Shown here one piece after another: positions 10,854-22,978 of a stretch of DNA of 64,000 nucleotides. The position numbers were made by a program, and so were the translations under genes. The notes beneath the pieces are model-generated. The model did no database searches. It was not told where the DNA came from and saw only the letters and a list, made by a program, of their open reading frames with translations. Position 1 is the stretch's first letter, and each line of letters starts with the position of its first letter. The stretch comes from Manihot esculenta. Taxonomy: Eukaryota > Streptophyta > Magnoliopsida > Malpighiales > Euphorbiaceae. The DNA lies in NCBI RefSeq assembly GCF_001659605.2, contig NC_035164.2, forward strand, positions 9,324,994-9,388,993, written 5' to 3'.

Positions 10854-11189
10854 ACTTTGGCTGATGTTATGTAATATCAGAAGTCCCCTCACTAGTTTTT
10901 ATTTTTTCAGATTCAAAGGAGATATCTTTTATCAAGGTCCGGGACACGTGGCCTCTCGAAATTGGCTTCTTGCTACTCACGTCACTTTGCCTACTGATCC
11001 TTTTGATAACCGTTTCAATGTTTATCATGCCACATTTAACGCCTGCCATCAAAACCACCTTTATAAAGGTCTATCGTCTTCTCCAAGCATTACTTTTGCA
11101 TTTTTCTGCAACTTCTTTTTTAGAGGAATTCACTTTACGACTCCCTTCTCATTTCTGTTAAAGTCCTTGCAACTTTGCTGTCCTTTTAA
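10854..11189 (+). other. Possible promoter and leader of the PF04195-like gene
   Basis: There is no coding evidence. The stretch contains ACGTGGC (a G-box core) near 10946, TTTATAAAGG near 11061 as a TATA candidate, and then a pyrimidine-rich leader. It starts at the end of the O LTR. It may be the flank of O or part of another transposon; I cannot decide which. Confidence 0.35.
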
Positions 11190-13131
11190 TATGATAGGAA
11201 TACCTCTATTTCTAGCTCCTCCTCTGATGGCTCCATCCGAGTGCCAGCCCCTATTGTTCCATTGAGGGAGACCTCCGAGAATAAGGGTGGCTCCCTTAGT
11301 GATATTTTGTCCATCTTCTCGGATAGTGACATGGATCATTTGTATGACACCTATCACATTCCTCGAGATTCTTTCTAAATTTTTGCTCCTTCTCCCTGCA
11401 TTCGTGCTAATGACTTGATTCTTGCTAGCGATACTATCATGGTCTTCGAGGAGCAGTTGAAGACGAGTCTCTGTTTCCCTTTGGACCCCTTCTTTGTGGA
11501 GGTCCTTCAATTTCACAAGTTTTCTGTCGCTCAGCTTCATTCTAACAACTGGAGAATCTTGTAGCCTTTCAGGTTGTATGTTTTAACAATCACATTGAAC
11601 CTAGTATAGCACTTTTCTCCTAGTTATACCAATTGGGTACTCGTAAGAATGAGGAGTTTTGGTACTTTAGCAGTCGAAAGTACTTGAACATTTTTTATTG
11701 GATGCCTTCTTCTTTAAAACGATGGAAGAATAAGTTTTTTTCCCCGTCATCGTACTCCAGGGGTTTGTGGGCACCTTTAAACTAGCTGGCACTACTGGGT
11801 AGAGCTAAAGAATGATGGGATCCGTCCGAGAAGAAAGGAAGATGGGGCTTTAGTTTCCCTTATGGCAATGGCTAAAGCCTTAAGGAAGATTGATATTACT
11901 CAAGTGGTGATGAACGCCATTTTATTCTAGCAGAGTCATCTGTTGACAAGCCAGACCCGCACTCCTCACCCACCCATCCTTCCCGAAAGTGCACCCTTAT
12001 CTCAGGATCAGGGTAGTCCTTTTTTCATCCTTTTTATTTTTCAAAGTGACTATCTTACTTACTTTTTATTTTGTTTGCAGATATAGCCGGGTCAAGCAGA
12101 TTTCAAAAGGGCAAGGCTGTTACTGCTGAGGTTGCTAGTCCCCTTATTAAATGTGCTCAACTTCGGAGGTGGTGATTGTACTTCCCCTTCCCCCTTCCCA
12201 GCCTACGGCCAAGGAGCTGGCACCCCTTCAATTTGAATCTTAGGTCCCGGGCATTTCTGCTCCTGCCTCAGCCCTTGTGCTCCTTGCTGATGCCCCTTCT
12301 TCCTCCACTCTTGTGAGTGTAGGGTTTGAGTCTTCCTGGCCCATTAGCATTCAACGTTTGGCCTTAGCGCTAAATAGGGCACCTTCTCTCCTTGATGACC
12401 CTTCTTTAGGTCTCCTGCTAATCAAGAGTTCCTTGAGGCACATAGATCACCATCACTTGAATGAGGTTGAGATGGACGAGCTGTTTGTTAATGTTATTCA
12501 TTCTGCGTTGGAGGGTGTCCTTTGTGCCTATGTGGTCAAGGAGCGTTTTAGAGCATTGAGGCGAGAATTTAGCGCAAATGAGACGCATAGGGAGCTTTTG
12601 GCCAAAGAATATTCAAACTTGAAGGCCCGCATAGTCGAAATTGAGGGTACAATAAAGGAGACCCTAGAGTCGGTGGACAAGTTTCAAGCTGACCTTGACG
12701 CGGCTCTTGCCTCTAACCTAGGCCTTGAGAGTTGGGCTAAATCTGTCGAGGATCAAGTGGCCTTGTTGTAATACTAGGTCTTGGAGCTGCAGGCTCAAAC
12801 TGAGAAGGCTCAGACTGCCTCCACCAGGATAGCCGAGCTCGAGGCAGAACTCCAGGAGATAGTGGCCTAGGGTGGGGAGATATTTGTTCAAAGCCATGAT
12901 TCCGTAAACGAGCTGATGAGGCTTTTTCCTTCTGAGGATTTCTACTAGATAGATAACATCCTCCTCGAGGAAGAAAATGAGGGTGGAGGGGAGCATGCTG
13001 AAGATACTCCCCTTAAGGATGAGCGTGATGAAGATGTACCCTCTAATTGGATTTCTCTTGTAATAAATACTGAAAATATTAATATAACAGAGACTCGGGC
13101 GGATGAGGCTGATGATCCTACCATTTTGTAA
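11190..13131 (+). pseudogene. Decayed PF04195-like 'putative gypsy-type transposon' coiled-coil gene
   Basis: Broken frames read FEEQLKTSLCFPLDPFFVEV (about 11440-11500), HSNNWRIL and GTRKNEEFWYF-like segments. These resemble the plant domain named putative gypsy-type transposon. A possible 68-base intron at 12013-12080 ends in TTTGCAG. The longest open stretch (12277-12771) is rich in Leu, Glu and Lys with heptad-like spacing, suggesting a coiled coil, and continues after a stop as LELQAQTEKAQTASTRIAELEAE-like sequence with an acidic tail near 13070. Several frame breaks and stops are present. The family call rests on recalled sequence character and is moderate. No function is known to me. 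Confidence 0.5.
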
Positions 13132-13296
13132 TCTTTTCATATTTTTTTAATGAGAATGTTGCCTTTATTTTCATTAGGCATTTATATTTTTTGCATATAG
13201 TATTTTTTTTAAAGGAAAAAGGTTTGTTCAAGGGCCTAACACCCATTTATAATATAATAATTAATTAAATTAAAATTAAAATTAAAATTTCAAATC

Positions 13297-13461
13297 CATT
13301 ACCGCACTTTTGAAGTGCGGTAATGAATTTTTTTATTTTAAATAATTTTTTTTATATTACCGCACTTTAAAAGTGCGGTAATGTAATTTTTTATAAAAAT
13401 TATTTTTGCTTACCGCACTTTAAGAGTGCGGTAAGCTCTACCGCACTTTAAAAGTGCGGTA
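13297..13461 (+). repeat. Array of four short palindromes with a TACCGCACTT core
   Basis: Four near-perfect inverted repeats lie in an AT-rich background: 13297-13325 (13-base arms, 3-base centre), 13356-13382 (13-base arms around one base), 13408-13436 (12-base perfect arms) and 13439-13461 (11-base arms around one base). All share TACCGCACTTT...AAAGTGCGGTA, but the flanking bases differ and are themselves paired (CATTACC with GGTAATG; GCTTACC with GGTAAGC). They follow the coiled-coil pseudogene. Their origin and role are unknown. Confidence 0.85.
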
Positions 13462-13591
13462 TAGTCAATTTTCACCCTGATCTCGGAAAAATTTTTTTTG
13501 GGACCAAGATTTGAGAAATTTTTTTTTTTAACATGAAAATGCAAAAAGCCCGCTAATGTTTATGTGATGTGTACTGTTTTTCAGAAACAGG

Positions 13592-14301
13592 ATGAGAGGA
13601 ACTCATCGATCTGCACGATTGACTGGAGTGCCACCTGAGGATGAGGGCACGAGCGCCCGTCCTCCTGCATTGCCTAGGGCAATGTCATGTAGATCAAACA
13701 GAGAAAGAGTGTCAAGGGACCCTAGAAGGTCTTTTGATGCTAGCAGAAGGGGGACAGATAGAGGAGAAAGTTCTTCAGATGTGAGGGAAGTTATGGAAGA
13801 GGATCAGAGGAGGGATGGGAATCTGGATGTCAGCATGGCAGAAGAAGGGACATGGGAGTCACAGGGAGGCGCACAGGCCTCGGGGTATGGTTTTCCACCC
13901 CATTATCCACCCTTCCCACAGGGTTTAGGGTATCCGATGGGAGGCACATCGGATTACTCCAGTTTTAACCCCTACCCTACCTACATGCCTTATCCACCTT
14001 TCTATCCACCTTACACACAGTACCCAGCTTATCCACCCTCACCCTTCTATCCTAACCCAGCAAACCCCACCTCGGGGAATGCTGCACCCCCACCTCCATC
14101 ACCTACAGAACCAACAGCCCCAGTTACTCAACCTTCTAGACCTAGCTCAGCCGGTGGGAGCAAGGTGAAGATGACAGATTACCTTAAGCTGGATGCTCCC
14201 AAATACAAGTCAGGGGATGATCCCTTTGAGTACCTGAGAGTAGTGAAGACGATAACTGATGAGCTAGGGGCAGATCACAGCAGGGCCATTCAGATGGCAG
14301 G
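13592..14301 (+). pseudogene. gag: N-terminal gag of element H
   Basis: The frame opens with MRGTHRSARLTGVPPEDEG. It continues through an acidic/serine segment and a Pro/Tyr-rich stretch, and ends in the conserved DDPFEYLRVVK and AIQMAG residues. It is open up to the LTR of B. The host codon GGG is split by the insertion: two bases before B and the third at 40007. A TTTTTCAG at about 13577-13584 lies just upstream of the start, as in A and F. Confidence 0.88.
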
Positions 14302-15041
14302 TGTAATACCCGGCTAGAGTCTGGCATCGGAATTCCTGCCGTCCGATGGACTTCTGGGTGTCGGAATGCTCTAGAGGGGTAAGGGTTATGTTTTTATATG
14401 TTTTTGAAGAGTTTTAATGTTTTAAAGTGTTAAAAACATGAGTGTGTGAAAGAGAAGAGTCAAGGGAGAAAATGGCAAGTTCGACCGCCGAAAGTGAGTT
14501 TCGGCAGCCGAAAGTGAGTTTCGGCCGCCGAACCTTGCATGGTTTCGGATTCACGTTTGGCCGCCGAAGGTGGTCTGGCCAGCCACCTATAAAAGGGCCC
14601 AAGTCGGTGGAAGGATGTTATTTTGCTTCCATCTTCAGCCAGAGGTGAGTTCAAAACCTTCTCACGTTGACTTTCATGGTGTTCTTCAATTCTTTCAAGG
14701 TTTGTAAGAGTTTTGATGTTTTCTTGAAGTTTGAAGCAAAAGAACTAAGTTTGAAGCTTGGAGAGTTTGTGAGAGGATTTCTCCATATCTCCACGTTGGG
14801 ATCGTGTAATCTCTTGTATAGAAGAGGTAAGTACAGATCGAGAACCTCCTTTATTGATTTTTGAAGTTTTTATGGAAGTTTGATGGGTAGTATGCATGAA
14901 GAGGTTTAGATGAGATTTTGATGATATTTTTGTGTATAAGCATGTTAAGTGTTGTTTGATATGTTTGGTTGAGGTCTTAGGATAGTTTTGGACCTTGTTA
15001 TGTATGAGATATGGTATCTGCTAGTTGGGAGTAGTTGTTAT
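14302..15041 (+). repeat. 5' LTR of B, left part
   Basis: This is the U3 region with motif copies at about 14479-14560, TATAAAA at 14588-14594, a leader, and a GAAGAG/GTAAGT donor-like site at 14827. It is interrupted after GTTAT (15037-15041) by element E and resumes at 31011. Confidence 0.9.
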
Positions 15042-16236
15042 TGTCACGACCCCAAAATGGACCGTCACCAGCGCTAGGATTTAGGTCGGCTTCAGACCGC
15101 CAGAACCCGTAGCAAGCCTGCTATACTCTCTGTGTACCTGTAAAACTCATACATGATCATACATTTTTGTGAAAATAAAAACTCTTTTCTGAACCAAGGC
15201 TTAACCTGTGCATGCACTATCTCTATACTCTGTACTCTGTACTCTGTACCCCTAACTAGAGCTTGCTCTAGATGGGTTAACTCATACCTGTTAAGCCTGG
15301 TTTGTCACATACAGTAAAACATATCTACATATACAGATCATGTACAAAACATACATCACTAAGTCAAGCACATTTCTAACTTTATACACAACTATTACAT
15401 CTCTTTACTATTACATGTCCACTCTCAGCTATTACAAATCTCTTTCTGTACTCTGCTGGACTGTCCCTGTACACTATACATTGAACCTGCAAAACTGGGG
15501 TTAAGGGAGTGGGATGAGCTCTATAGCCCAGTGAGTAGAACAATAAAATAGTCATTATCACATGTTCGAATGGAATGCATCATATCACAGACAATCCACA
15601 TCAAGGGTAAACCTGTCACCACATAGTCCCGACAAATCTGTGCCAGGGCGTAGAATCGAGCACCTGGTCTTCCTGTCATATAGATATATGTGTATATAAC
15701 ACCTCTGTACTTACCATTGCCAGGGCGTAGTCAAAGGTTCCTGGACTTGACTATATACCTGCCAGGGCGTAGTCAAAGGCTCCTGGACTTCTCTATACTT
15801 GCCAGGGCGTAGTCAAAGGCTCCTGGACTTCTCTCAGAGACTATTGGATCATTCAGCATTCACCCACATTAACAAATAACTATGCAATGCAACATATTCA
15901 TGAATGCTAATGCAAACAACCTACTATATACTCATGATGCATGAATGATGCTAAAAGCAATTTATTTCTCAATTAAAAACATTAAGTTTAAGTTAGTTCC
16001 ACTCATCTCTGGCTAACTGGACTGACTCTGCAGGCTCTGCACACTCTGGAGCAGTACTCACTGCTGCTCTCTCTGGTTCCTCTGGTCTGTACCTATACAG
16101 ATAGACTCAAATGAGGGACCAAACTAGCTTATGAACAACTCTCTTAAACTCCCCCAAGAATCCCCTTAACCTCACTCAAACATCCATGCAAAGCATGCAA
16201 AAGAAGGCTGGACAGGACACTTTCGGCGGCAGGTTC
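15042..16236 (-). repeat. 3' LTR of E, left part
   Basis: This is the terminal 1.2 kb of the LTR on the minus strand. It includes tandem units CCAGG, GCGTAGTCAAAGGTT-like loop, CCTGG at about 15643-15830 and the second motif cluster at its right edge. The last five bases, GGTTC, are the target duplication of F and overlap the start of a TTCGGCGGCCGAA motif. Confidence 0.88.
15643..15830 (-). repeat. Tandem CCAGG...CCTGG units in E 3' LTR
   Basis: There are four units: one with a GCGTAGAATCGAGCA loop (15643-15667), and three with a GCGTAGTCAAAGG-type loop to about 15830. Stems are CCAGG with CCTGG. The same array is at about 29345-29535 in the E 5' LTR. Confidence 0.75.
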
Positions 16237-18535
16237 TGTAACGACTCGAAACTCGGACCGCTACCGGCGCTAGGATCCAGATCGGCTTAAGGCCGCCGGG
16301 ACCCGTAGCAAGCCTGACATGTTACCTGTAAACCTGTTTAATCCCATACATGATCAACAACATACATAAAAATTTAAACTTTTTCTTTCATAGATTCTAT
16401 CATACACCAAACTCAACCTGTGCATGCACTGAACTTATACATAATCATAAACTTGACCCCTCTGTGGGATCTCATCAATGCCCCCAATGGGGCAATACAT
16501 GTGTTGAGTTGGCTAAACATAGACATCAATAACATTAAGATCATGCATCAACAAGGGATTACATTATACTATGGTCAAGCACACTTCTAATCTCAATATC
16601 GTTACATTACATGTCTATACATCATTATACAATATGTCATGTCCACATTCTAACTATTACAAACATATGACTTCATTACTCTTCTTGACTTCTCTGTCTA
16701 ACCCGTACCTGCAAACCTGGGGAATTTGGGAGAGGGGTGAGCTACAAGAGCCCAGTGAGCAGAATCATAAAGCATTTAAAACACATGCTATCATGGAATG
16801 CATCACATCACAACTAATCATATCAAGGATGAACTTGTCACCATTTAGCCCTCTACATAATCCAATCATGCCAGGGGCATAGTGCAGGCCACACCTGGTC
16901 TTTCTCTTATACATAACATAACATACATATTCCATGGTGCCGGGGGCGTAGTGCAGGCCACGTCCGGTCTTTCTCTTACATAGTGCCAGGGGCGTAATGC
17001 AGGCCACATCTGGACTTCCATATCATATCATCATGTCATAACATATGAGGGCTAATGGATCATTCAACATTCATCCACATCAACAACATTTTATGCAATG
17101 CAACATATTCGTGATTTCTAATGCAAACAATCTAAAATATCACATGGCAACCGTGATGCATGAACATGCTCAAAACTGATTTATTTATTTAAAAGCATGA
17201 GGGTTATTCCACTCACCTCTGGCTAGCTCTGACACTGACTGAAGCAGCTGACTCACTGCTGGGGTCCTCGGTTCCTTGGGTCCGAACCTACACAGGTGGA
17301 CTCAAATGAGGGACCAACATACTATAACATAACTCTAAAACATCTCCCAAAAAACCCCCTAAAACATCTCAAAACATCCATGCAAAACATGCAAAGGAAA
17401 GCTGGACAGGGCACTTTCAGTGGCAGGTTCGGCGGCCGAAAGTCCCTCTAGAGCCGAAAGTCAGGCAGGTTCGGCGGCACCTTCGGCGGTCGAAACTCCC
17501 AGACAGAGACGAAACTCATGCATGTTCAGCGGCACTTTCGGCGGCCGAAACTCCCAGACAGAGACGAAAGTCTCCTTTCGGGGGCAAGCTCCGGCAGCCG
17601 AAGGCTGCCTCCACAAGGGGGTTCGGCGGCCGAAAGTCCTTTCGGCTGCCGAACCTGGTTTCTCCCAAAGGGCAGAAACTTGGTTCAAACATGCACAAAA
17701 CACCTCAAACTCATACCAACATACATTTAGCTCAACCAAAACATGCACACAAGCTCCTAGGGGTCTCAAACTAACTTAAACCCCAACTACAACACACATA
17801 CACAAGCATTTGCAAGCCACATTGTCCATAAACTCAAAAATCATCCATAACTCACTAAAACCTACACATGCATTTCTACCCCATAGATCTTGCATAAAAC
17901 TTATTTAAAACATACAATGAGCTTAAGATCGGCTCTTACCTCTTGAAGATCGAGAGAGAGACGACCTAAAACTCGAAGGTGGGAGAAGTTGGATTCTTAA
18001 ACCTCCAAGCTCCAAAACTTTGCTCAAAAGCTCAAATCTTCAAAACAAAGTTAAAACACATGAAAAACTTGAAAGATCTGGAGGAAAAACATGAAAGATC
18101 GGTGAGGGACAGCAGAAAGCTCACCTTGGCCGAAAATGGGGAAAAGCTGGCCCGTTTTCGACTAAGGGACCCTTTTATAGTGGCTGGCCAGGCCACGTTC
18201 GGGGGCCGAATGTGCCTCCGCATGCATGCCATGTTCGGCGGCCGAACTTGAGGTTCGGCAGCCGAACCTGGACTTCCCTCACTTATGCTTTCGGGGGCCT
18301 AAAGCACACCCGCAACGCATGCATGTTCGGCGGCCGAATTTGAGGTTCAGCGGCCGAACCTGAGTTTTCCTCCAATGCTATTTTCATACAAAAACTCATT
18401 TCCTCTTTACTTAAAATCATCAAAAACATTAAAACATTTCATGAAAACATGGTTTTAGCCATCTAGAGGTCTCCGACATCCGAGATTCCACCGGACGGTA
18501 GGAATTCCGATACCGAAGTCTAGCCGGGTATTACA
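16237..18535 (-). repeat. 3' LTR of F
   Basis: The LTR reads TGTAATACCCGG at 18535 towards GTCGTTACA at 16237 on the minus strand. TATA box at 18173-18179 (TTTTATA on the plus strand), motif pairs at about 18235-18360, second motif cluster at about 17410-17660, and three hairpin units at 16871-17013. One unit has CCGG in both arms where its neighbours have CCAGG/CCTGG. Confidence 0.92.
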
Positions 18536-18571
18536 TTCTCCCCCCCTTAAGAACATTCGTCCCCGAATGTT
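18536..18571 (-). other. Polypurine tract and adjacent palindrome of F
   Basis: On the minus strand TTAAGGGGGGGAGAA precedes the 3' LTR. Immediately upstream is a perfect palindrome with 8-base arms, AACATTCG and CGAATGTT, around GGGA (18552-18571). The same pair is found in B and H. Confidence 0.88.
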
Positions 18572-18644
18572 CCTCAACTAACACATAGCATGGCATACAA
18601 CATATCATACACGTAAAACACATAGAATTCACAAGGGACAAACC

Positions 18645-21600
18645 TCAGAAAAGATAAGGGTATTGCTGGAGCATGGACTCCCGTGTCTCCCAGGTGCACT
18701 CTTCCATATTGTGGTGGTTCCATAGAACTTTCACCATCGGGATTTCCTTGTTTCTTAGCTTTCTGATCTGGGTGTCTATGATCCGCACTGGCTGCTCAAC
18801 ATAGGTGAGATCCTCTTGGACCTCCACATCAGGCTCACTAAGAACCTTGCTCGGATCTGACACAAACTTCCTCAACATTGAAACATGGAAAACCGGATGG
18901 ATTCTTTCCATTGAAGCAGGTAAATCCAGCTTGTACGACACATTCCCAATCTTTTGCAAGATTTCAAAGGGTCCGATGTATCGTGGGGCTAGTTTACCTT
19001 TCTTCCCAAAGCGAACCACTCCTTTCATTGGAGACACCTTGAGCAATACCAGATCCCCCTCCTGAAACTCTAACTGTCTTCTGCGAACGTCTGCATAGCT
19101 CTTCTGTCTGCTTGCAGCAGTCTTGATTCTCTCTCTGATTATGGGTACCACCCTGCTGGTTATCTCTACTAGCTCAGGCCCTGCCAAGGCCTTTTCTCCA
19201 ACTTCCTCCCAGCAAACAGGTGACCTGCACTTCCTCCCATATAAAGCTTCATACGGAGCCATCCCGATGCTAGCATGATGGCTGTTATTGTAGGCAAACT
19301 CCACCAAAGGTAGATGCTGCCTCCAAGAACCGCCAAAGTCCAGCACACACATTCTAAGCATATCCTCGATAGTCTGGATGGTCCTTTCGGACTGTCCGTC
19401 CGTCTGGGGGTGGAAGGCAGTACTGAAATCCAATCTAGTACCCATGGCATTCTGCAGACTCTGCCAAAACCTGGAGGTGAACTAGGGCCCTCTATCCGAC
19501 ACTATCGAAACCGGAACCCCATGCAGCCTGACGATCTCATCCACATATACCTGCGCCAACTTGTCCACAGAGTAGCCACTCCTGAAAGGGATGAAGTGAG
19601 CAGATTTGGTGAGTCTGTCCACAATCACCCATATGGAGTCCAATCTGTTGGACGCTGCCGGTAACCCCACTACGAAGTCCATAGCTATATTCTCCCATTT
19701 CCACTCTGGAATAGGTAGCGGGTTAAGCATTCCAGCCGGCTTCTGATGTTCCAGCTTCACCCTCTAACACACTTCGCAGGCTGACACAAACTGTGCCACT
19801 TCTTTCTTCATCGCTGGCCACCAATAAACTTTCTTCAAATCTTGATACATCTTGGTGGCTCCGGGGTGAACACTGGATCTTGCATTATGACCCTCTCTCA
19901 TAATGTCTCCTTTTAGCCCTATGTCATCTGGTACACACAATCGACTCCCATAGCGGAGGATCCCCTTACTGTCAAATCTGAAATCACTGTCCTTGCCTGA
20001 CTGAACAGTCCTGGCAATCTTCACTAACTCTGGGTCCTCATGCTGTTTCTGAGCCACTTGCTCCAGAAACACAGGTGTCACTCTCATCTGGGCCACTAAA
20101 GCACCGGTACCAGACAACACTAACTGTAGACCTTCATCAATGAGCTTGTAAAACTCCTTCACCACTGGTCTCCTCTCTGCCGATATGTGGGATAAACTGC
20201 CTAGTGACTTCCGGCTTAGGGCGTCTGCCACGACATTCGCCTTACCCGGATGATACTGAATCTTGCAATCATAGTCACTCAGCAGTTCTACCCATCTCCT
20301 CTGTCTCAAATTCAAATCTCTTTGACTCAGGATGTACTGCAGGCTTTTATGATCTGTGAAGATCTCACATTTTACCCCATAGAGGTAGTGCCTCCACATC
20401 TTGAGTGCAAAGATTACTGCTGCTATCTCAAGGTCATGTGTGGGGTAATTCAACTCATGCTTCTTCAGCTGCCTAGAAGCATAAGCAATTACCCTCTCAT
20501 TCTGCATTAGTACACAACCCAGTCCCACACGGGACGCATCACAAAAGACTGTAAAGTCCTCATCACTAGATGGCAGAGCTAAAACTGGTGCTGAAGTCAA
20601 CCTCTTCTTAAGCTCTTCGAAACTCTCTTCGCACTGGTCGGTCCACAGAAACTTCTGATTCTTCCTGGTTAGTCTGGTCAGAGGAGCTGCTATTTTCGAG
20701 AAGTCCTGAATGAACCTCCTGTAGTAACCTGCCAAACCCAAGAAACTCTTGATCTCTGTCACTGAAGTGGGTCTAGGCCAGTTAGCCACAGTTTCTGTCT
20801 TCTTGGGGTCCACCTCTATCCCATTTTTTGACACTACGTGCCCCAAGAACGAAATGCTCCTCAGCCAGAACTCACACTTAGAGAACTTGGCATACAAGCC
20901 ATGTTCCCTCAAGGTTTGCAAAACCAACCGCAGATGATGGGCATGCTCCTCTGTATTCCTGGAATACACCAAGATATCATCTATGAAGACAATAACAAAG
21001 TGATCCAGGTACTGGCTAAATACTCTGTTCATGAGATCCATGAATGCTGCAAGGGCGTTAGTTAACCCAAACGGCATTACAAGGAACTCAAAATGCCCAT
21101 ATCTGGTCCTGAAAGCCGTCTTTGGCACGTCTTCATCTCTGATCCTCAGCTGATGGTACCCAGATCTCAGATCTATTTTGGAGAAACAACCCGCTCCTGC
21201 TAGCTGGTCGAATAGATCGTTGATCCTTGGCAAAGGGTACTTGTTCTTGGTAGTGACTTTGTTCAACTGCCTGTAGTCGATACAAAGTCTAAGGGATCCA
21301 TCCTTCTTCCTGACAAACAAAACTGGAGCACCCCAGGGTGAGGTACTCGGTCGGATGAAGCCCTTGTCTACCAGCTCTTGCAACTGTTCTTTCAATTCTT
21401 TCAACTCGGCTGGAGCCATCCTGTAGGGAGGGATAGAGATCGGTCGGGTTCCAGGCATCAGTTCTATCTCGAACTCTATCTCCCTAGCAGGTGGTAAACC
21501 TGGCAACTCGTCTGGGAAGACGTCTAGAAACTCTCTAACCACTGGCACTGAGGCAGGCTCTCTAACCTGACTGCTAAGCTCTCTCACATGAACCAAATAC

Positions 21601-22706
21601 CCCTGACATCCCCTCCTAAGCAACCTACGAGCCTGAAGAGCTGATATCAGACCTCTAGGTGTACCTCTCCTGTCTCCTCTGAAGACTACCTCTGACCCAT
21701 CCTGACCTCTGAACCTGACTACCTTGTCCCTGCAGTCCAAGGTAGCACCATGGGTAGATAACCAGTCCAATGGCAACAACTCCAAAAATCTGTCTGTGAA
21801 CTCCTCTACACCCATCTCATCAGTCTGCCGCAACTGCTCAAACTCTATCATCTTCAGCTCCCTTGAACTATCTGGGAAAGCCCATCCTGCAAACTCGTTT
21901 GCAAACTCCTCCCAAGACATGCTATCCACCTTCGGGTTCACATAATTCTTGAACCACTCCCGTGCCTTCTTGCACTTAAGTGTGAACCCAGCCATCTGAA
22001 TGGCTCTACTATCATCAGCCCCAATCTCATCTGTGATCACTTTGACCCTCTCCAGATACACGAACGGGTCATCCCCTTTTTCATACTGGGGAGCACCCAA
22101 CTTCATATAGTCAGTCATCTTGGCCTTGCTCCCACTGGCTGAGCTAGGTCTAGGAGGTTGGGTAGCTGGGGCTGCTGGTTCTGCTGGAGGAGGAGGAGGT
22201 GCAGCATCCCCTGGGGTAAGGTTTGCTGGATTTGGACAGTAAGGTAGAGGTGGGTACATTGGGTACTGTGGGTATGGTGGATAATAAGGTGGGTATGGCA
22301 TCTGTGTGGGATAAGGGCTAAAGCTGTGGTAATCCGATGTGCCTCCCATCGAATACCCAGGGTTTTGTGAGAAGGGTGGGTAGTAAGGTGGCTGAACGAA
22401 TCCCGAGGCCTGAGTGCCTCCTTAGGATTCTCCCACTCCCTCTTCTGACATACTAACTCCCAAACTGCCATCCCTCCTCTGCTCTACATCCATATCATCC
22501 CCCATGTCCTCAGATACTCCTCCCTGAACTGTTCCTCTGACTGATCTGCTTCTACCCAGATCCAAAGACCTTCTAGGGTCTCTTACTACTCTTTCTCTGT
22601 TAGACCTACTAGACATTGCCCTAGGCAATGCTGGAGGATGGGCGCTCGTGCCCTCATCCTCAGGTGGTACTCCAGTCAATCTTGCTGATCGACAAGTTCC
22701 TCTCAT
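18645..22706 (-). pseudogene. gag-pol: Gag-pol of F with in-frame loss of nucleocapsid and protease site
   Basis: The reading starts at 22706 (MRGTCRSARLTG) and keeps one frame to the stop at 18645, after YPYLF. Gag residues ELLP (about 21770) join directly to the C-terminal end of protease ([13 protein letters not shown]). Compared with A, 924 bp (308 codons) are missing, including the zinc knuckle and the DPGAS site. Reverse transcriptase (FIDDILVYS), RNase H, HHCC-like region, integrase and tail remain. Stops interrupt at 22422-22424, 19764-19766 and 19482-19484, each explained by a change in a CAG or CAA codon. Between the first two stops, about 880 codons are open. Confidence 0.92.
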
Positions 22707-22963
22707 CCTGTTTTCTGAAAAACAGTACACATCACATAAACGTTAGCATCATATGGTTCATGTGGGCACACACGAACCCGCATCACATATACATCATTCA
22801 TATCATAGCATCAATGCACATGTATATAATCATGGCATTTCACATCATCATGTAAGACAGGACTCTACATCCTATCCTAGTGGACATGACCTTTCCTATT
22901 GTGCTTGACCTTTCTATAACATCTATGAGCCCGACACTCTAGGTCCGACCATATAAACCTAGG

Positions 22964-22975
22964 GCTCTGATACCA
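22964..22975 (-). other. Primer binding site of F
   Basis: On the minus strand this reads TGGTATCAGAGC, three bases inside the 5' LTR end at 22979. It is the initiator Met tRNA type, as in A. Confidence 0.93.
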
Positions 22976-22978
22976 TTC

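Noticed and set aside
10840..11265. Open frame of 141 codons overlapping the end of the O LTR.
   Set aside because: It starts inside the LTR, has odd composition rich in Phe and Leu, and covers a likely promoter and leader stretch.
13297..13461. Palindromes read as bacterial-type terminators.
   Set aside because: The host is a plant and there is no gene end with a U-tract; the conserved core in four copies points to a repeat instead.
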